Part shown: in pieces, positions 27,371-35,231 of the stretch
Layout of the letters: each line of letters opens with the position of its first letter
Position numbering within the stretch: the first letter of the stretch is position 1
Assembly: GCF_008632335.1 (NCBI RefSeq)
Contig: NZ_VWXX01000016.1
Coordinates: forward strand, 1-64,000
Length of the DNA: 64,000 nt
Direction: 5' to 3'
Origin: Thiohalocapsa marina
GTDB taxonomy: Bacteria; Pseudomonadota; Gammaproteobacteria; Chromatiales; Chromatiaceae
Translations under genes and position numbers: made by a program
Notes under the pieces: generated by a model
Databases searched by the model: none
Told to the model about the DNA's origin: nothing
The model's input: only the letters and a program-made list of their open reading frames with translations

Positions 27371-29641
27371 GTGAGCGCAGACCATCCGGCGTCCCTGGAA
27401 CTCGGGCAGGCGGATCTGCTGGCGCGCATCCGCAGTCTCGAGGTGGACGAAGCGGAGCTGGCGCGTCGCTATGGCGTCGACGGCCGGCGACCGGCGGATG
27501 CGCTGGCGGCCGACAGCATCCTGCGCCGGCTCGAGGCGCTGGTCTACATGGTGCTGTCAATGCGGCGCAGCGTGGTGCCGGCGGCGCAGGCGCTGGCCTG
27601 GTTTCCGGCGGCTCGGGTGGAAGCCATGCTGGAACACATCGCCCGGGTCTGCCGCTCCAGCCTGGACCTGGGCTATCACCTGTGTACCTTCGCGCCGGAG
27701 GTGCTGAAACACCTCGACGACGACGAGATTGGCGACTGGATCGCCGCGCTGCTGGACCTGTACGACCGCAAGGGCAGCCAGGGTTGCATCCGCGAGATGC
27801 AGCAGGTGGCGGCCCATGCCGAAGCCCTGCGTCGCAGCCGGCGCGGGGTCGACTTCGCCGAAGTGGCGCCGGTGCTGGAGTCGTTTACCACGGGGCTAGC
27901 CGGGCGCCGTTTGCGGCTGCAGGCGGCGGACGCGATCTACACCGATACCGAGGTGATCTTTCTGCCGGCGCAGCTGAGCCAGTTTGCCGAGCGCGCCGAC
28001 AACTATCGGCTGTACAAGGCCATGATCGCCGCCCTGTGGGCGCAGAACTGGTTCGGCACCTGGCTCGGCCCGGGCGCGGACTGGCTGACGCAGGTGCAGG
28101 AACAGGCACAGCACCAGACGCAAGGCCGGGCGCAGGACGGGGCGCGGCTGTTCACCCTGTTTCGCTGCGCCGAGGCCCTGCGCCTGGACGCCTGCCTGAG
28201 CCGGGAACTGCCGGGGCTGTGGCGCGAGATGCAGCGCCTGATGCCGTCGACGCTAGAGCCGCTGTCGGCCACCTGGCGTGCAGCGGCAGCGCAGTTGCAG
28301 GGGGCAGCGGCCGATGCGGGCACCAGCCGGCGCATTGCCGAGGCCCTGCTGCACGCCGACGGCGCCGCGCCCCAGCCGCACTGCTGGCACGGCGAACTGC
28401 GGCCGAAGGCGGTCGCGGAGGTGGCGGCGGCGCGGGCGGCACGCGAGCGTGCGGCCTTGCAACAGCAGCTCGGCGTCATCGCCGATGAGCTTGGCGGCAA
28501 TCTGCGGGCCGCCGAGGCGTCGGAGGCACTGCGCTTCGACGTGCGCCGCGTGCCCGATGACGACTGGCCCGGCGGCATCGCCTTTCAGCTGGTGCTGGGC
28601 GATCAGGCCATCCAGCCCAATGCCGAGGCTCGTCAGTTGATGCACTCCATCGTGCAGGACTTCGGCCACATCCCGTCGGAGTATCTGCAGGCCGCGGGGC
28701 AGGGCCTGTACCATCGCCGCAGCGGCGCGGCCCGCGAGGATGGCGACAGCGCCGAGGCGGCCAGCGCCGGCAATGTCTTCGTCTACGACGAGTGGGACTA
28801 TTCCCGCCGCGCCTACCGCAAGGGCTGGTGCCAGTTGCGCGAGCGTGACGTGCAGCCGCAGAACGACGATTTCGTGGCGCAGACGCGGACCAAGTACCGC
28901 GGCCTGCTCAAGCATCTGTACCGCACCTTCGAGGCCCTGCGCGGGGAGGACCGCATCCTCAAGCGCGAACCCTACGGCGAGGACCCGGACATCGACGCCC
29001 TGGTGGAGGCCCACGCCGACCGCACCCGGGGCCTGGAGATGGGCGACCGCCTGTTCCAGCGCCGCCGCCGGGTCGAGCGCGATGTGGCGGTGCTGCTGAT
29101 GGTGGACATGTCTGGCTCCACCAAGGGCTGGATCAACGACGTGCAGCGCGAGTCCCTGGTGCTGTTGTGCGAGTCGCTGGAGTCCCTTGGCGATCGCTAT
29201 GCCATTTACGGCTTTTCCGGCTTCACCCACATGCGGTGCGACCTGTTCCGCATCAAACGCTTCAGCGACGCCTACGACGCGGTGGTGCACGGGCGCATCT
29301 CCGGCATCCGGCCGCGGGACTATACCCGCATGGGTGTCACCATCAGGCACCTGACCGCCAGGCTGCTGGAGGTGGAGGCTCGCACCCGGGTGCTGATCAC
29401 GCTGTCGGACGGACGTCCCGACGACGAGGACGGCTACCGCGGCGATTACGGCATCGAGGACACCCGCCAGGCGGTGCTGGAGGCCCGCAACCAGGGCGTT
29501 CACCCCTTCTGCATCACCATCGATGACGATGCCCAGGACTACCTGCCGCACATGTTCGGCCCCGCCAGCTATACCCTGGTGGAGAATGTCGCCAAGCTGC
29601 CGTATCGGGTGTCGGACATCTATCGGCGCATCACGGTGTGA
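27371..29641 (+). CDS. NorD/CbbO-type VWA-domain protein
   Basis: Large protein (756 aa, GTG start) with a helical N-terminal region of about 500 residues and a C-terminal von Willebrand A domain. The MIDAS motif VDMSGSTKGW begins at Asp579, with Thr in TRMGVTI and Asp in SDGRPDDED completing the metal site. The end HPFCITIDDDAQDYLPHMFG is typical of NorD/CbbO. These proteins pair with a MoxR-family AAA+ ATPase (NorQ/CbbQ) to activate an enzyme such as nitric oxide reductase or RuBisCO. The length is closer to CbbO. Neither a MoxR ATPase nor a target enzyme lies next to it, so the client is unknown. Confidence 0.85.
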   Translation: MSADHPASLELGQADLLARIRSLEVDEAELARRYGVDGRRPADALAADSILRRLEALVYMVLSMRRSVVPAAQALAWFPAARVEAMLEHIARVCRSSLDLGYHLCTFAPEVLKHLDDDEIGDWIAALLDLYDRKGSQGCIREMQQVAAHAEALRRSRRGVDFAEVAPVLESFTTGLAGRRLRLQAADAIYTDTEVIFLPAQLSQFAERADNYRLYKAMIAALWAQNWFGTWLGPGADWLTQVQEQAQHQTQGRAQDGARLFTLFRCAEALRLDACLSRELPGLWREMQRLMPSTLEPLSATWRAAAAQLQGAAADAGTSRRIAEALLHADGAAPQPHCWHGELRPKAVAEVAAARAARERAALQQQLGVIADELGGNLRAAEASEALRFDVRRVPDDDWPGGIAFQLVLGDQAIQPNAEARQLMHSIVQDFGHIPSEYLQAAGQGLYHRRSGAAREDGDSAEAASAGNVFVYDEWDYSRRAYRKGWCQLRERDVQPQNDDFVAQTRTKYRGLLKHLYRTFEALRGEDRILKREPYGEDPDIDALVEAHADRTRGLEMGDRLFQRRRRVERDVAVLLMVDMSGSTKGWINDVQRESLVLLCESLESLGDRYAIYGFSGFTHMRCDLFRIKRFSDAYDAVVHGRISGIRPRDYTRMGVTIRHLTARLLEVEARTRVLITLSDGRPDDEDGYRGDYGIEDTRQAVLEARNQGVHPFCITIDDDAQDYLPHMFGPASYTLVENVAKLPYRVSDIYRRITV

Positions 29642-29715
29642 AGGGTGAAGGGTGACGTCGGATTGGGTGGTGGACTGTTCCGAGGCAAGTCGAGTCGATT
29701 GACAGGTAGGGTGCG

Positions 29716-30327
29716 ATGGCTGCGAGCGGTGGATCGGGCGGGGTCTTGGACACGCAGGGCGGGATGTGGCGGCGGGCATGGCAGCCATGGATGCTGGCGT
29801 GGCTGCTCGGGGCGGTCGCACTGCTGGGGCTGGTCGGTGGAGCTCCGGCCTGGGCACAGCAGCCGTGCCTGAAACTGGTCTTCAACCGCTACTGCCTGGG
29901 TGGCGATGTCAATCTGCTGAGTCAGCAGTTGCCGCCATCGCTGCGCCAGGAAGACGGCGAGCGCGTGGCGCTGGTGTATTTCGAAGGGGCCGAGCGCGTC
30001 TATGTGCTGGCCTGGCGCGCACGCATCTACAAGGTGCAGCGCCGCTACCGCGTGGCGTCGCAACTGCGATTCGACGAACTCTACCGGCTGCTTCGCGACA
30101 AGTACGGCGAGGGGGAAGACCACAGCCAGTTTCCGTCCCATGCGCGCACGCCGGGCCGCAAGCAGGTGGCCATCCGGCGCGGCGAGGGGTTCGCCTCCCA
30201 TGTCTGGACCGAGCCGGACGGCTGGCATCTGGAACTGAGCTGGACGCGCGAGATGGGCCTGTCGCTGGCCTATGTGGCGGATGAACTGGATCGGCAGCAG
30301 CGGGCGGCGACGCAGAGCGGCTACTGA
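29716..30327 (+). CDS. Hypothetical exported protein
   Basis: 203 aa with an N-terminal signal peptide: hydrophobic WMLAWLLGAVALLGLVGG ending APAWA before QQPCLKL, implying a periplasmic protein of about 155 residues. The mature part is rich in charged residues (RVYVLAWRARIYKVQRRY, LLRDKYGEGEDHS). No family was recognised. ATG 29764 would give a more usual signal peptide length, and either start is possible. Its 3' end overlaps the convergent mtaB by 7 bp. Confidence 0.6.
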   Translation: MAASGGSGGVLDTQGGMWRRAWQPWMLAWLLGAVALLGLVGGAPAWAQQPCLKLVFNRYCLGGDVNLLSQQLPPSLRQEDGERVALVYFEGAERVYVLAWRARIYKVQRRYRVASQLRFDELYRLLRDKYGEGEDHSQFPSHARTPGRKQVAIRRGEGFASHVWTEPDGWHLELSWTREMGLSLAYVADELDRQQRAATQSGY

Positions 30328-31658
30328 GCATCCGCCAGCAGGGCGTTCACGGCCTCGCCGTCGGACGAAACGGCGTCCAGTCGCACCCTGATGGTCCGGT
30401 TGACCAGGCCAGACGGCGCACCGCGCAGCCGTACCGGCAGATAGTTGGGGGTGAAGCCCGCGGCAAACTCGCCATCGGCATCGCGGTTGCTCCCCTCGAT
30501 GAGCACAGGTGGGCACTGGCCAAGATGCCGCGTCAGCAGGGCGCGTTTCAGCTCCAGGCCCAGCGCATGCAAGGCCCGCGAGCGCTCCCGCCTGACCTCG
30601 GCTGGCACCTGATCCGGCATCGTCGCCGCCCGTGTGCCGGCGCGGGGCGAATAGGCAAAGATGTGCAGGTGGCCGAAGCCGATCCGCTGCACCAGGTCCA
30701 TGGTCTGTTGCCAGTCGTCGTCGGTCTCTCCGGGAAAGCCGACGATGATGTCGGTGGTGATGTTCAGTTCCGGGATCGCCGCGCGGGCCCGCTCCACCAG
30801 CTGCAGGAATTCATCGCGCTTGCAGCGCCGCGCCATGCGCCGCAGCACGCTGTCGGCGCCGCTCTGCAGCGGCAGATGCAGATGCGGCATCAGCCGCGGA
30901 TTCTCGAACAGCTGCCAGAAGGCGTCCGGCAGGTCCCAGGGCTCCAGCGAGCCCAGGCGTAACCGCGGGACATCGGTCTCGCGCAGGATGCGCTGCAGCA
31001 GTGAGACCAGGCCGTTGCTTGCATCGGCCCCCGGGCTGATGCCCGGATTGGCGCCTGCATCAGCGGTCAGGTCGCTGCCGTAGCCGCCCAGATGCACGCC
31101 GGTGAGCACCACCTCGCGGACACCGCCGGCGGCCAGCAGGTTGATCTCGTCGCAGATGGCCGCTGCGGGGCGGCTACGCTCGTCGCCCCGGGCGCGGGTA
31201 GTGACGCAGAAGGTGCACTGGTAGCGGCAGCCGTCCTGGATCTTGATGAACGCACGCTGACGACCCCGGGCGAACAGCGCCGCGGCGGCCGGTTCGGATG
31301 CGGTGGCCGGCATCAGCGGCAGGTCCAGCTCGCGCACCGCGATCTCCACCAGCCGCTCCTTGTGCGTGTTGGGCACCAGCAGGTCGATGCCGGTGTCGCC
31401 CAGGTCTTCGTCCTCGAGCGACGCAGCGCAGCCACTGACCACCAGCCGTGCCCGCGGATTGTCGCGCTGGGCCCGCCGCAGCAGCTTGCGCGACTTGCGC
31501 ACCGCATCCACGGTGACGGCGCAGGTGTTCACCACCACCAGGTCCGCCGTCTCGTCCTCCGTCGCGACGCGGCAACCGCGCCGCTGGAAGTCCCGGGCCC
31601 AGGCCTCCAGCTCCGACTCGTTCAGCCGACAGCCCAGGGTCTGCAAGCGCACGCGCAT
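30321..31658 (-). CDS. mtaB: tRNA t6A37 methylthiotransferase MtaB
   Basis: Radical-SAM methylthiotransferase converting t6A37 to ms2t6A37 in tRNAs, 445 aa. The UPF0004 domain binds one Fe-S cluster through Cys in LQTLGCRLNE, VNTCAVT and VSGCAAS. The radical-SAM cluster motif is CRYQCTFC. A C-terminal TRAM domain ends the protein. A short Gly/Ala/Asp-rich insert (about 20 residues, TADAGANPGISPGADASNG) interrupts the region after GVHLGGYGSDL. The next minus-strand gene upstream starts right before it, so mtaB is last in a three-gene operon with the NTF2-like and Hsp20-like genes. Confidence 0.93.
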   Translation of the reverse strand: MRVRLQTLGCRLNESELEAWARDFQRRGCRVATEDETADLVVVNTCAVTVDAVRKSRKLLRRAQRDNPRARLVVSGCAASLEDEDLGDTGIDLLVPNTHKERLVEIAVRELDLPLMPATASEPAAAALFARGRQRAFIKIQDGCRYQCTFCVTTRARGDERSRPAAAICDEINLLAAGGVREVVLTGVHLGGYGSDLTADAGANPGISPGADASNGLVSLLQRILRETDVPRLRLGSLEPWDLPDAFWQLFENPRLMPHLHLPLQSGADSVLRRMARRCKRDEFLQLVERARAAIPELNITTDIIVGFPGETDDDWQQTMDLVQRIGFGHLHIFAYSPRAGTRAATMPDQVPAEVRRERSRALHALGLELKRALLTRHLGQCPPVLIEGSNRDADGEFAAGFTPNYLPVRLRGAPSGLVNRTIRVRLDAVSSDGEAVNALLADAQ

Positions 31659-32092
31659 CAGGGTCCGGGCGACATGGCCGGCGGTGGTGGCGGGGCATTC
31701 TGGTGCAGGATCATGCGCCAGTCGCCGTCCGCGCGGCGGCGGTAGATGTTGGTGGCGTACAGCGCCGGTATCCGGTCGGATGCGGGGCCAGACGGGCCCG
31801 CGGCCATGTTGCGCTCCTGCACGTAGTGGATGGCCAGATCGCCGATCTCCACCCAGTGCAGGTGGCTGACCTGCAGGTCCAGTGGCACATCGCTGCGCAG
31901 CAGGTCCGCCAGGGCCTGGTGCACCTCACCGCCGTAGACCAGCGGCTGCAGCGGCAGCAGCAGGGCGATGTCGGCGCTGTCGTCCCAGACGCGGCGCATC
32001 AGCGCCGGATCGCGTTCGTCCAGGGCGTCGTAGAAGGTGTCTTCGGCCGCCTGGGGGGTCGCGAAGCGCGGGCTGTCTTCGGCGCTGCTCAT
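31658..32092 (-). CDS. SnoaL/NTF2-like protein
   Basis: 144 aa, cone-shaped NTF2/SnoaL-like fold judged from AAEDTFYDALDERDPALMRRVW, VYGGEVHQALADLL, the alternating hydrophobic strands LQVSHLHWVEIGDLAIHYV, and the closing IYRRRADGDWRMILHQNAP. Such domains bind small ligands or act as simple enzymes; no catalytic residue is assignable. Its stop meets the mtaB start, and its ATG overlaps the upstream Hsp20-like gene's stop (ATGA), so the three are translationally coupled. Confidence 0.82.
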   Translation of the reverse strand: MSSAEDSPRFATPQAAEDTFYDALDERDPALMRRVWDDSADIALLLPLQPLVYGGEVHQALADLLRSDVPLDLQVSHLHWVEIGDLAIHYVQERNMAAGPSGPASDRIPALYATNIYRRRADGDWRMILHQNAPPPPPAMSPGP

Positions 32093-32724
32093 GGCCGCGC
32101 CGCTGGCGCCTCGGCGCCGGGCGTCGACAGCCGCGGGATGCGGATGTGGATGTGGCCGTTGTCCAGTGCCTGCTGCATGGCGCTCAGGTCACCGTCCGGC
32201 GGCACCGGCAGGCGCTGCCGGCGCTGACCGCTGGAATAGCTGAAGCTGCGCACATAGCCGCGGCCGTCGTCGAAGGTCTCCTCGCGGCGCTGCTCCGCGG
32301 TGCGCTCGACGGCAATCATCAACCCCTGGCCGAGGGGCGCGATGCGCACCTGCGCCGGATCCATGTCACCGAGGTCGATGTCGAGGGTGTAGGCCTCGTC
32401 GCTGCGGCCCTGGATCATCTGCAGGCCGCCGAACTGGAAGGACACCGGTCCGCCGTCCGCGCCCCCAGCCGCGTCCGGGGGCATCGGCCCAAACGCTGTG
32501 GGATAGGCCGGTGGTGCAAGGCGCTGCGGGTAGGGTGGTGTGTAGCGCTCGGGGTATCCCTGTCCGTAGGGCGCGTGGTAGACCGGCAGCGGCGGCGCGG
32601 TCAGCTGGCCATCGGCGCCGATGGGGGGCTGGTTCGATGGCGTCCAGGCGACGGCGGCGGGGGCCGTGACCACCAGGGCGGTCGCGGCGAGCAGGGACGG
32701 AAACGGCAGTCGGGCGGGTTTCAT
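32089..32724 (-). CDS. Exported Hsp20/alpha-crystallin-like protein
   Basis: 211 aa. The N-terminus (FPSLLAATALVVTAPAAVA) reads as a signal peptide. A Pro/Tyr-rich linker follows (residues about 25-95). The C-terminal part resembles an alpha-crystallin domain: EAYTLDIDLGDMDPAQVRIA, GLMIAVERTAEQRREE, RSFSYSSG, then RLPVPPDGDLSAMQQALDNG and HIHIRIPR, which matches the usual order of strands in small heat-shock proteins. Export would make it an envelope chaperone-like protein, unusual for the family. It is the first gene of the operon with the NTF2-like gene and mtaB. Confidence 0.72.
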   Translation of the reverse strand: MKPARLPFPSLLAATALVVTAPAAVAWTPSNQPPIGADGQLTAPPLPVYHAPYGQGYPERYTPPYPQRLAPPAYPTAFGPMPPDAAGGADGGPVSFQFGGLQMIQGRSDEAYTLDIDLGDMDPAQVRIAPLGQGLMIAVERTAEQRREETFDDGRGYVRSFSYSSGQRRQRLPVPPDGDLSAMQQALDNGHIHIRIPRLSTPGAEAPAARP

Positions 32725-32816
32725 GGCGGCTGTATGTCCTCTGGTTCCTGGTGTTTGTGCCTTGGTGCTGCTACGGTTTCCGAGTATACCGGTCGAACGG
32801 ACCGGGTGGTGATCGA

Positions 32817-33323
32817 TCAGGCGCCGCGCAGGGTCCAGGTGGGTGCGCCGTCGGCCTGCAGCAGGCCGTGCCGCAGCAACCAGGCGCGGGCGTCCTCGGC
32901 GTCCTGCGCAAACCAGACCGCCGCGGACCCCAAGCGGAAGGTGTAGCCCCAGGCGTCCATGTCCGCGCACAGGCGCGCGCCGCCAACGCCGGGCAGGTGG
33001 TCCGCGAGCACGATCTGCAGGTAGCACACGGCGTCTTCCTCGGCGTAATCGCCGCCGGCGTCAGTATGCAGCCCCGCGCGTCGCTGCGGGTCCATGCAGA
33101 TCACATGGCAGGCCTCGTGCAGCGCCGAATGCAGCGGCGTGTCCTGCCGCAGGTGGAGCTCGGTGCCGATGACGCCTGCCTCCGGCGCGCCCCAGAAGCT
33201 GCCCGGAATCGGCGCCCCGTCGGGTACCCAATGGGTGGTGAGGCCGTAGCGCCGCAGCAGCGCCTGCAGCGGGGGCACCCTCTGCGCGAGGATCAGGTCT
33301 GGTATGCTGTCGGTATGAGTCAT
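32817..33323 (-). CDS. Conserved HExxH-motif protein, putative metallopeptidase
   Basis: 168 aa cytoplasmic protein with HEACH in LHSALHEACHVICMDPQRR (an HExxH zinc motif) and acidic residues downstream (GGDYAEEDAVCYLQIVLADHL) that could supply the third zinc ligand. The C-terminal WGYTFRLGSAAVWF is well structured. The organisation fits a minimal gluzincin-like peptidase, but no substrate or activity is known. It is divergent from yadG. Confidence 0.72.
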   Translation of the reverse strand: MTHTDSIPDLILAQRVPPLQALLRRYGLTTHWVPDGAPIPGSFWGAPEAGVIGTELHLRQDTPLHSALHEACHVICMDPQRRAGLHTDAGGDYAEEDAVCYLQIVLADHLPGVGGARLCADMDAWGYTFRLGSAAVWFAQDAEDARAWLLRHGLLQADGAPTWTLRGA

Positions 33324-33494
33324 GCTGGTCTGGGTTCGGCTTGCAATGCGTCAGGCCAGCCGATAGCTTACCGACTCGCCATTGTCGGTCCAGTCATTCT
33401 ACGGCTAACGACCACGGCCAACGACCACCGACTCTTGGCCACAATCCGCGAAAACCGATCACTCGTTTGCATCAGGTTCATACGTCAGACTGTC

Positions 33495-34421
33495 ATGTCA
33501 GCGCTTGTCGCCCGCCAGCTCCGCAAGACCTATCGCAATGGATTCGAGGCCCTGAAGGGCATCGACCTGACGGTGGAGGAGGGGGATTTCTTTGCCCTGC
33601 TCGGTCCCAACGGGGCGGGCAAGTCGACGCTGATCGGCATCCTGACCTCGCTGGTGAACAAGACCGCAGGTCAGGTGCAGGTGTTCGGCCATGATCTCGA
33701 CCGCGAGCCGGAGCGCGTGAAGGCACTGCTGGGCGTCGTCCCGCAGGAGTTCAACTTCAACATCTTCCTGCCGGTGGAAGAGGTGGTGGTCAACCAGGCC
33801 GGCTACTTCGGCATCCCCCGCGCCGAGGCCCGCGCCCGCGCCGAGCACTACCTGCGCAAGCTTGACCTGTGGACACGCCGCAAGAGCGAGATGCGGCTGC
33901 TGTCCGGCGGCATGAAGCGGCGCCTGATGATCGCCCGCGCGCTGGTGCACCATCCGCGGCTGCTCATCCTGGACGAGCCCACCGCCGGCGTCGACATCGA
34001 GATCCGCCGCAGCATGTGGGACTACCTGCGCGAGCTGAACGCCGACGGCACCACCATCATCCTGACCACGCACTACCTTGAGGAGGCCGAAAGCCTCTGT
34101 CGCACCATCGCCATCATCGACCACGGGCGGGTCGAGTCGGTGTCTGACACCGCAACCCTGCTGGCGGCGCTGGACACCGAGACCTTCGTACTCGACCTGA
34201 AACGGCCGGCGGACTCGCTGCCCGCGCTGGACGGCTTCGGGCTGCACCGCCTGGATCCCCACACGCTGGAGGTGCAGGTGGGCCGGGATCACAGCATCAA
34301 TGCGCTATTCGAGGCCCTGTCGCGCCACGGCGTCGAGGTGCTGAGCATGCGCAACAAGCAGAATCGGCTGGAGAAGATGTTTCTGGACATGCTCGACAAA
34401 CGCCGCGGACGGGCCGCATGA
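33495..34421 (+). CDS. yadG: ABC transporter ATP-binding protein YadG
   Basis: ATPase of an ABC-2 type exporter, 308 aa, the same length as E. coli YadG and closely matching it. Walker A is LLGPNGAGKST, the Q-loop VPQEFNFNIF, the signature LSGGMKRRLMIARAL, Walker B LLILDEPTAGVDIE, and the H-loop TTHYLEEAE. The substrate of YadGH is not established. The ATG at 33495 is chosen from alignment; the frame stays open upstream by chance. The stop overlaps the yadH start (ATGA). Confidence 0.94.
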   Translation: MSALVARQLRKTYRNGFEALKGIDLTVEEGDFFALLGPNGAGKSTLIGILTSLVNKTAGQVQVFGHDLDREPERVKALLGVVPQEFNFNIFLPVEEVVVNQAGYFGIPRAEARARAEHYLRKLDLWTRRKSEMRLLSGGMKRRLMIARALVHHPRLLILDEPTAGVDIEIRRSMWDYLRELNADGTTIILTTHYLEEAESLCRTIAIIDHGRVESVSDTATLLAALDTETFVLDLKRPADSLPALDGFGLHRLDPHTLEVQVGRDHSINALFEALSRHGVEVLSMRNKQNRLEKMFLDMLDKRRGRAA

Positions 34422-35206
34422 ATACCGAGCTGGAACGCTGGCACCGCTACTGGATCACCTTCTTGACCCTGCTGAGCAAGGAGGTCATGCGCTTCTCGCG
34501 CATCTGGGTGCAGACCATCCTGCCGTCGGCCATCACCACGGCCTTGTACTTCATCATCTTTGGTCGTCTGATCGGCGAGCGCATCGGCAGCATGGAGGGC
34601 CTGGCCTACATCGACTTCATCGTGCCCGGGCTGGTGCTGATGGCGGTGATCACCAATTCCTACAGCAATGTCGTGTCGTCGTTCTACAGCAGCAAGTTCT
34701 CGCGCTACGTGGAGGAACTGCTGGTGTCGCCGGCGCCCAACTGGGTCATCCTGGCCGGCTATGTCGCCGGCGGCGTCGCCCGCGGGCTCACCGTGGGTCT
34801 GGTGGTGATGCTGGTGGCAATGCTGTTCACCGACCTCACCGTGCACAGTTGGCCTGTCACGCTGTTGGTGTTGGTGCTCACGTCGGTGTTGTTCGCGCTG
34901 GGCGGATTCATCAATGCCGTCTACGCCAACAGTTTCGACGACATCTCCATCGTGCCCACCTTCGTCCTGACACCGCTCACCTATCTCGGCGGGGTGTTCT
35001 ACTCCATCGAACTCCTGCCGCCGCTCTGGCAGAACCTTTCCCTGGCAAACCCGGTCCTATACATGGTCAATGCCTTTCGCGACGGGCTGCTTGGTGTGAG
35101 CGACATCCCCGTGGCCGTAGCCTTCGGCATCATCCTCGTCTTCATCCTGGCGCTGGCAACCTACAGCCTGTGGCTGCTGGAGCGGGGCGTGGGCATCAAG
35201 AGCTGA
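34418..35206 (+). CDS. yadH: ABC-2 type transporter permease YadH
   Basis: Six-helix inner-membrane permease, 262 aa, partner of the ATPase encoded just upstream. Landmarks are SKEVMRFSRIWVQTILPSAI, YIDFIVPGLVLMAVI, SNVVSSFYSSKFSRYVEELL (the conserved coupling region) and PLTYLGGVFYSIELLPP (ABC-2 signature). The start overlaps yadG by 4 bp. mrcB starts 25 bp after its stop, so read-through transcription is likely. Confidence 0.93.
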   Translation: MNTELERWHRYWITFLTLLSKEVMRFSRIWVQTILPSAITTALYFIIFGRLIGERIGSMEGLAYIDFIVPGLVLMAVITNSYSNVVSSFYSSKFSRYVEELLVSPAPNWVILAGYVAGGVARGLTVGLVVMLVAMLFTDLTVHSWPVTLLVLVLTSVLFALGGFINAVYANSFDDISIVPTFVLTPLTYLGGVFYSIELLPPLWQNLSLANPVLYMVNAFRDGLLGVSDIPVAVAFGIILVFILALATYSLWLLERGVGIKS

Positions 35207-35231
35207 ACGCGCGCCGGTCGCACACGCATAC

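Noticed and set aside
28253-29857. A 534-codon minus-strand frame over the VWA gene
   Set aside because: Antisense artefact of high GC; the plus-strand MIDAS motif and full-length NorD/CbbO match are decisive.
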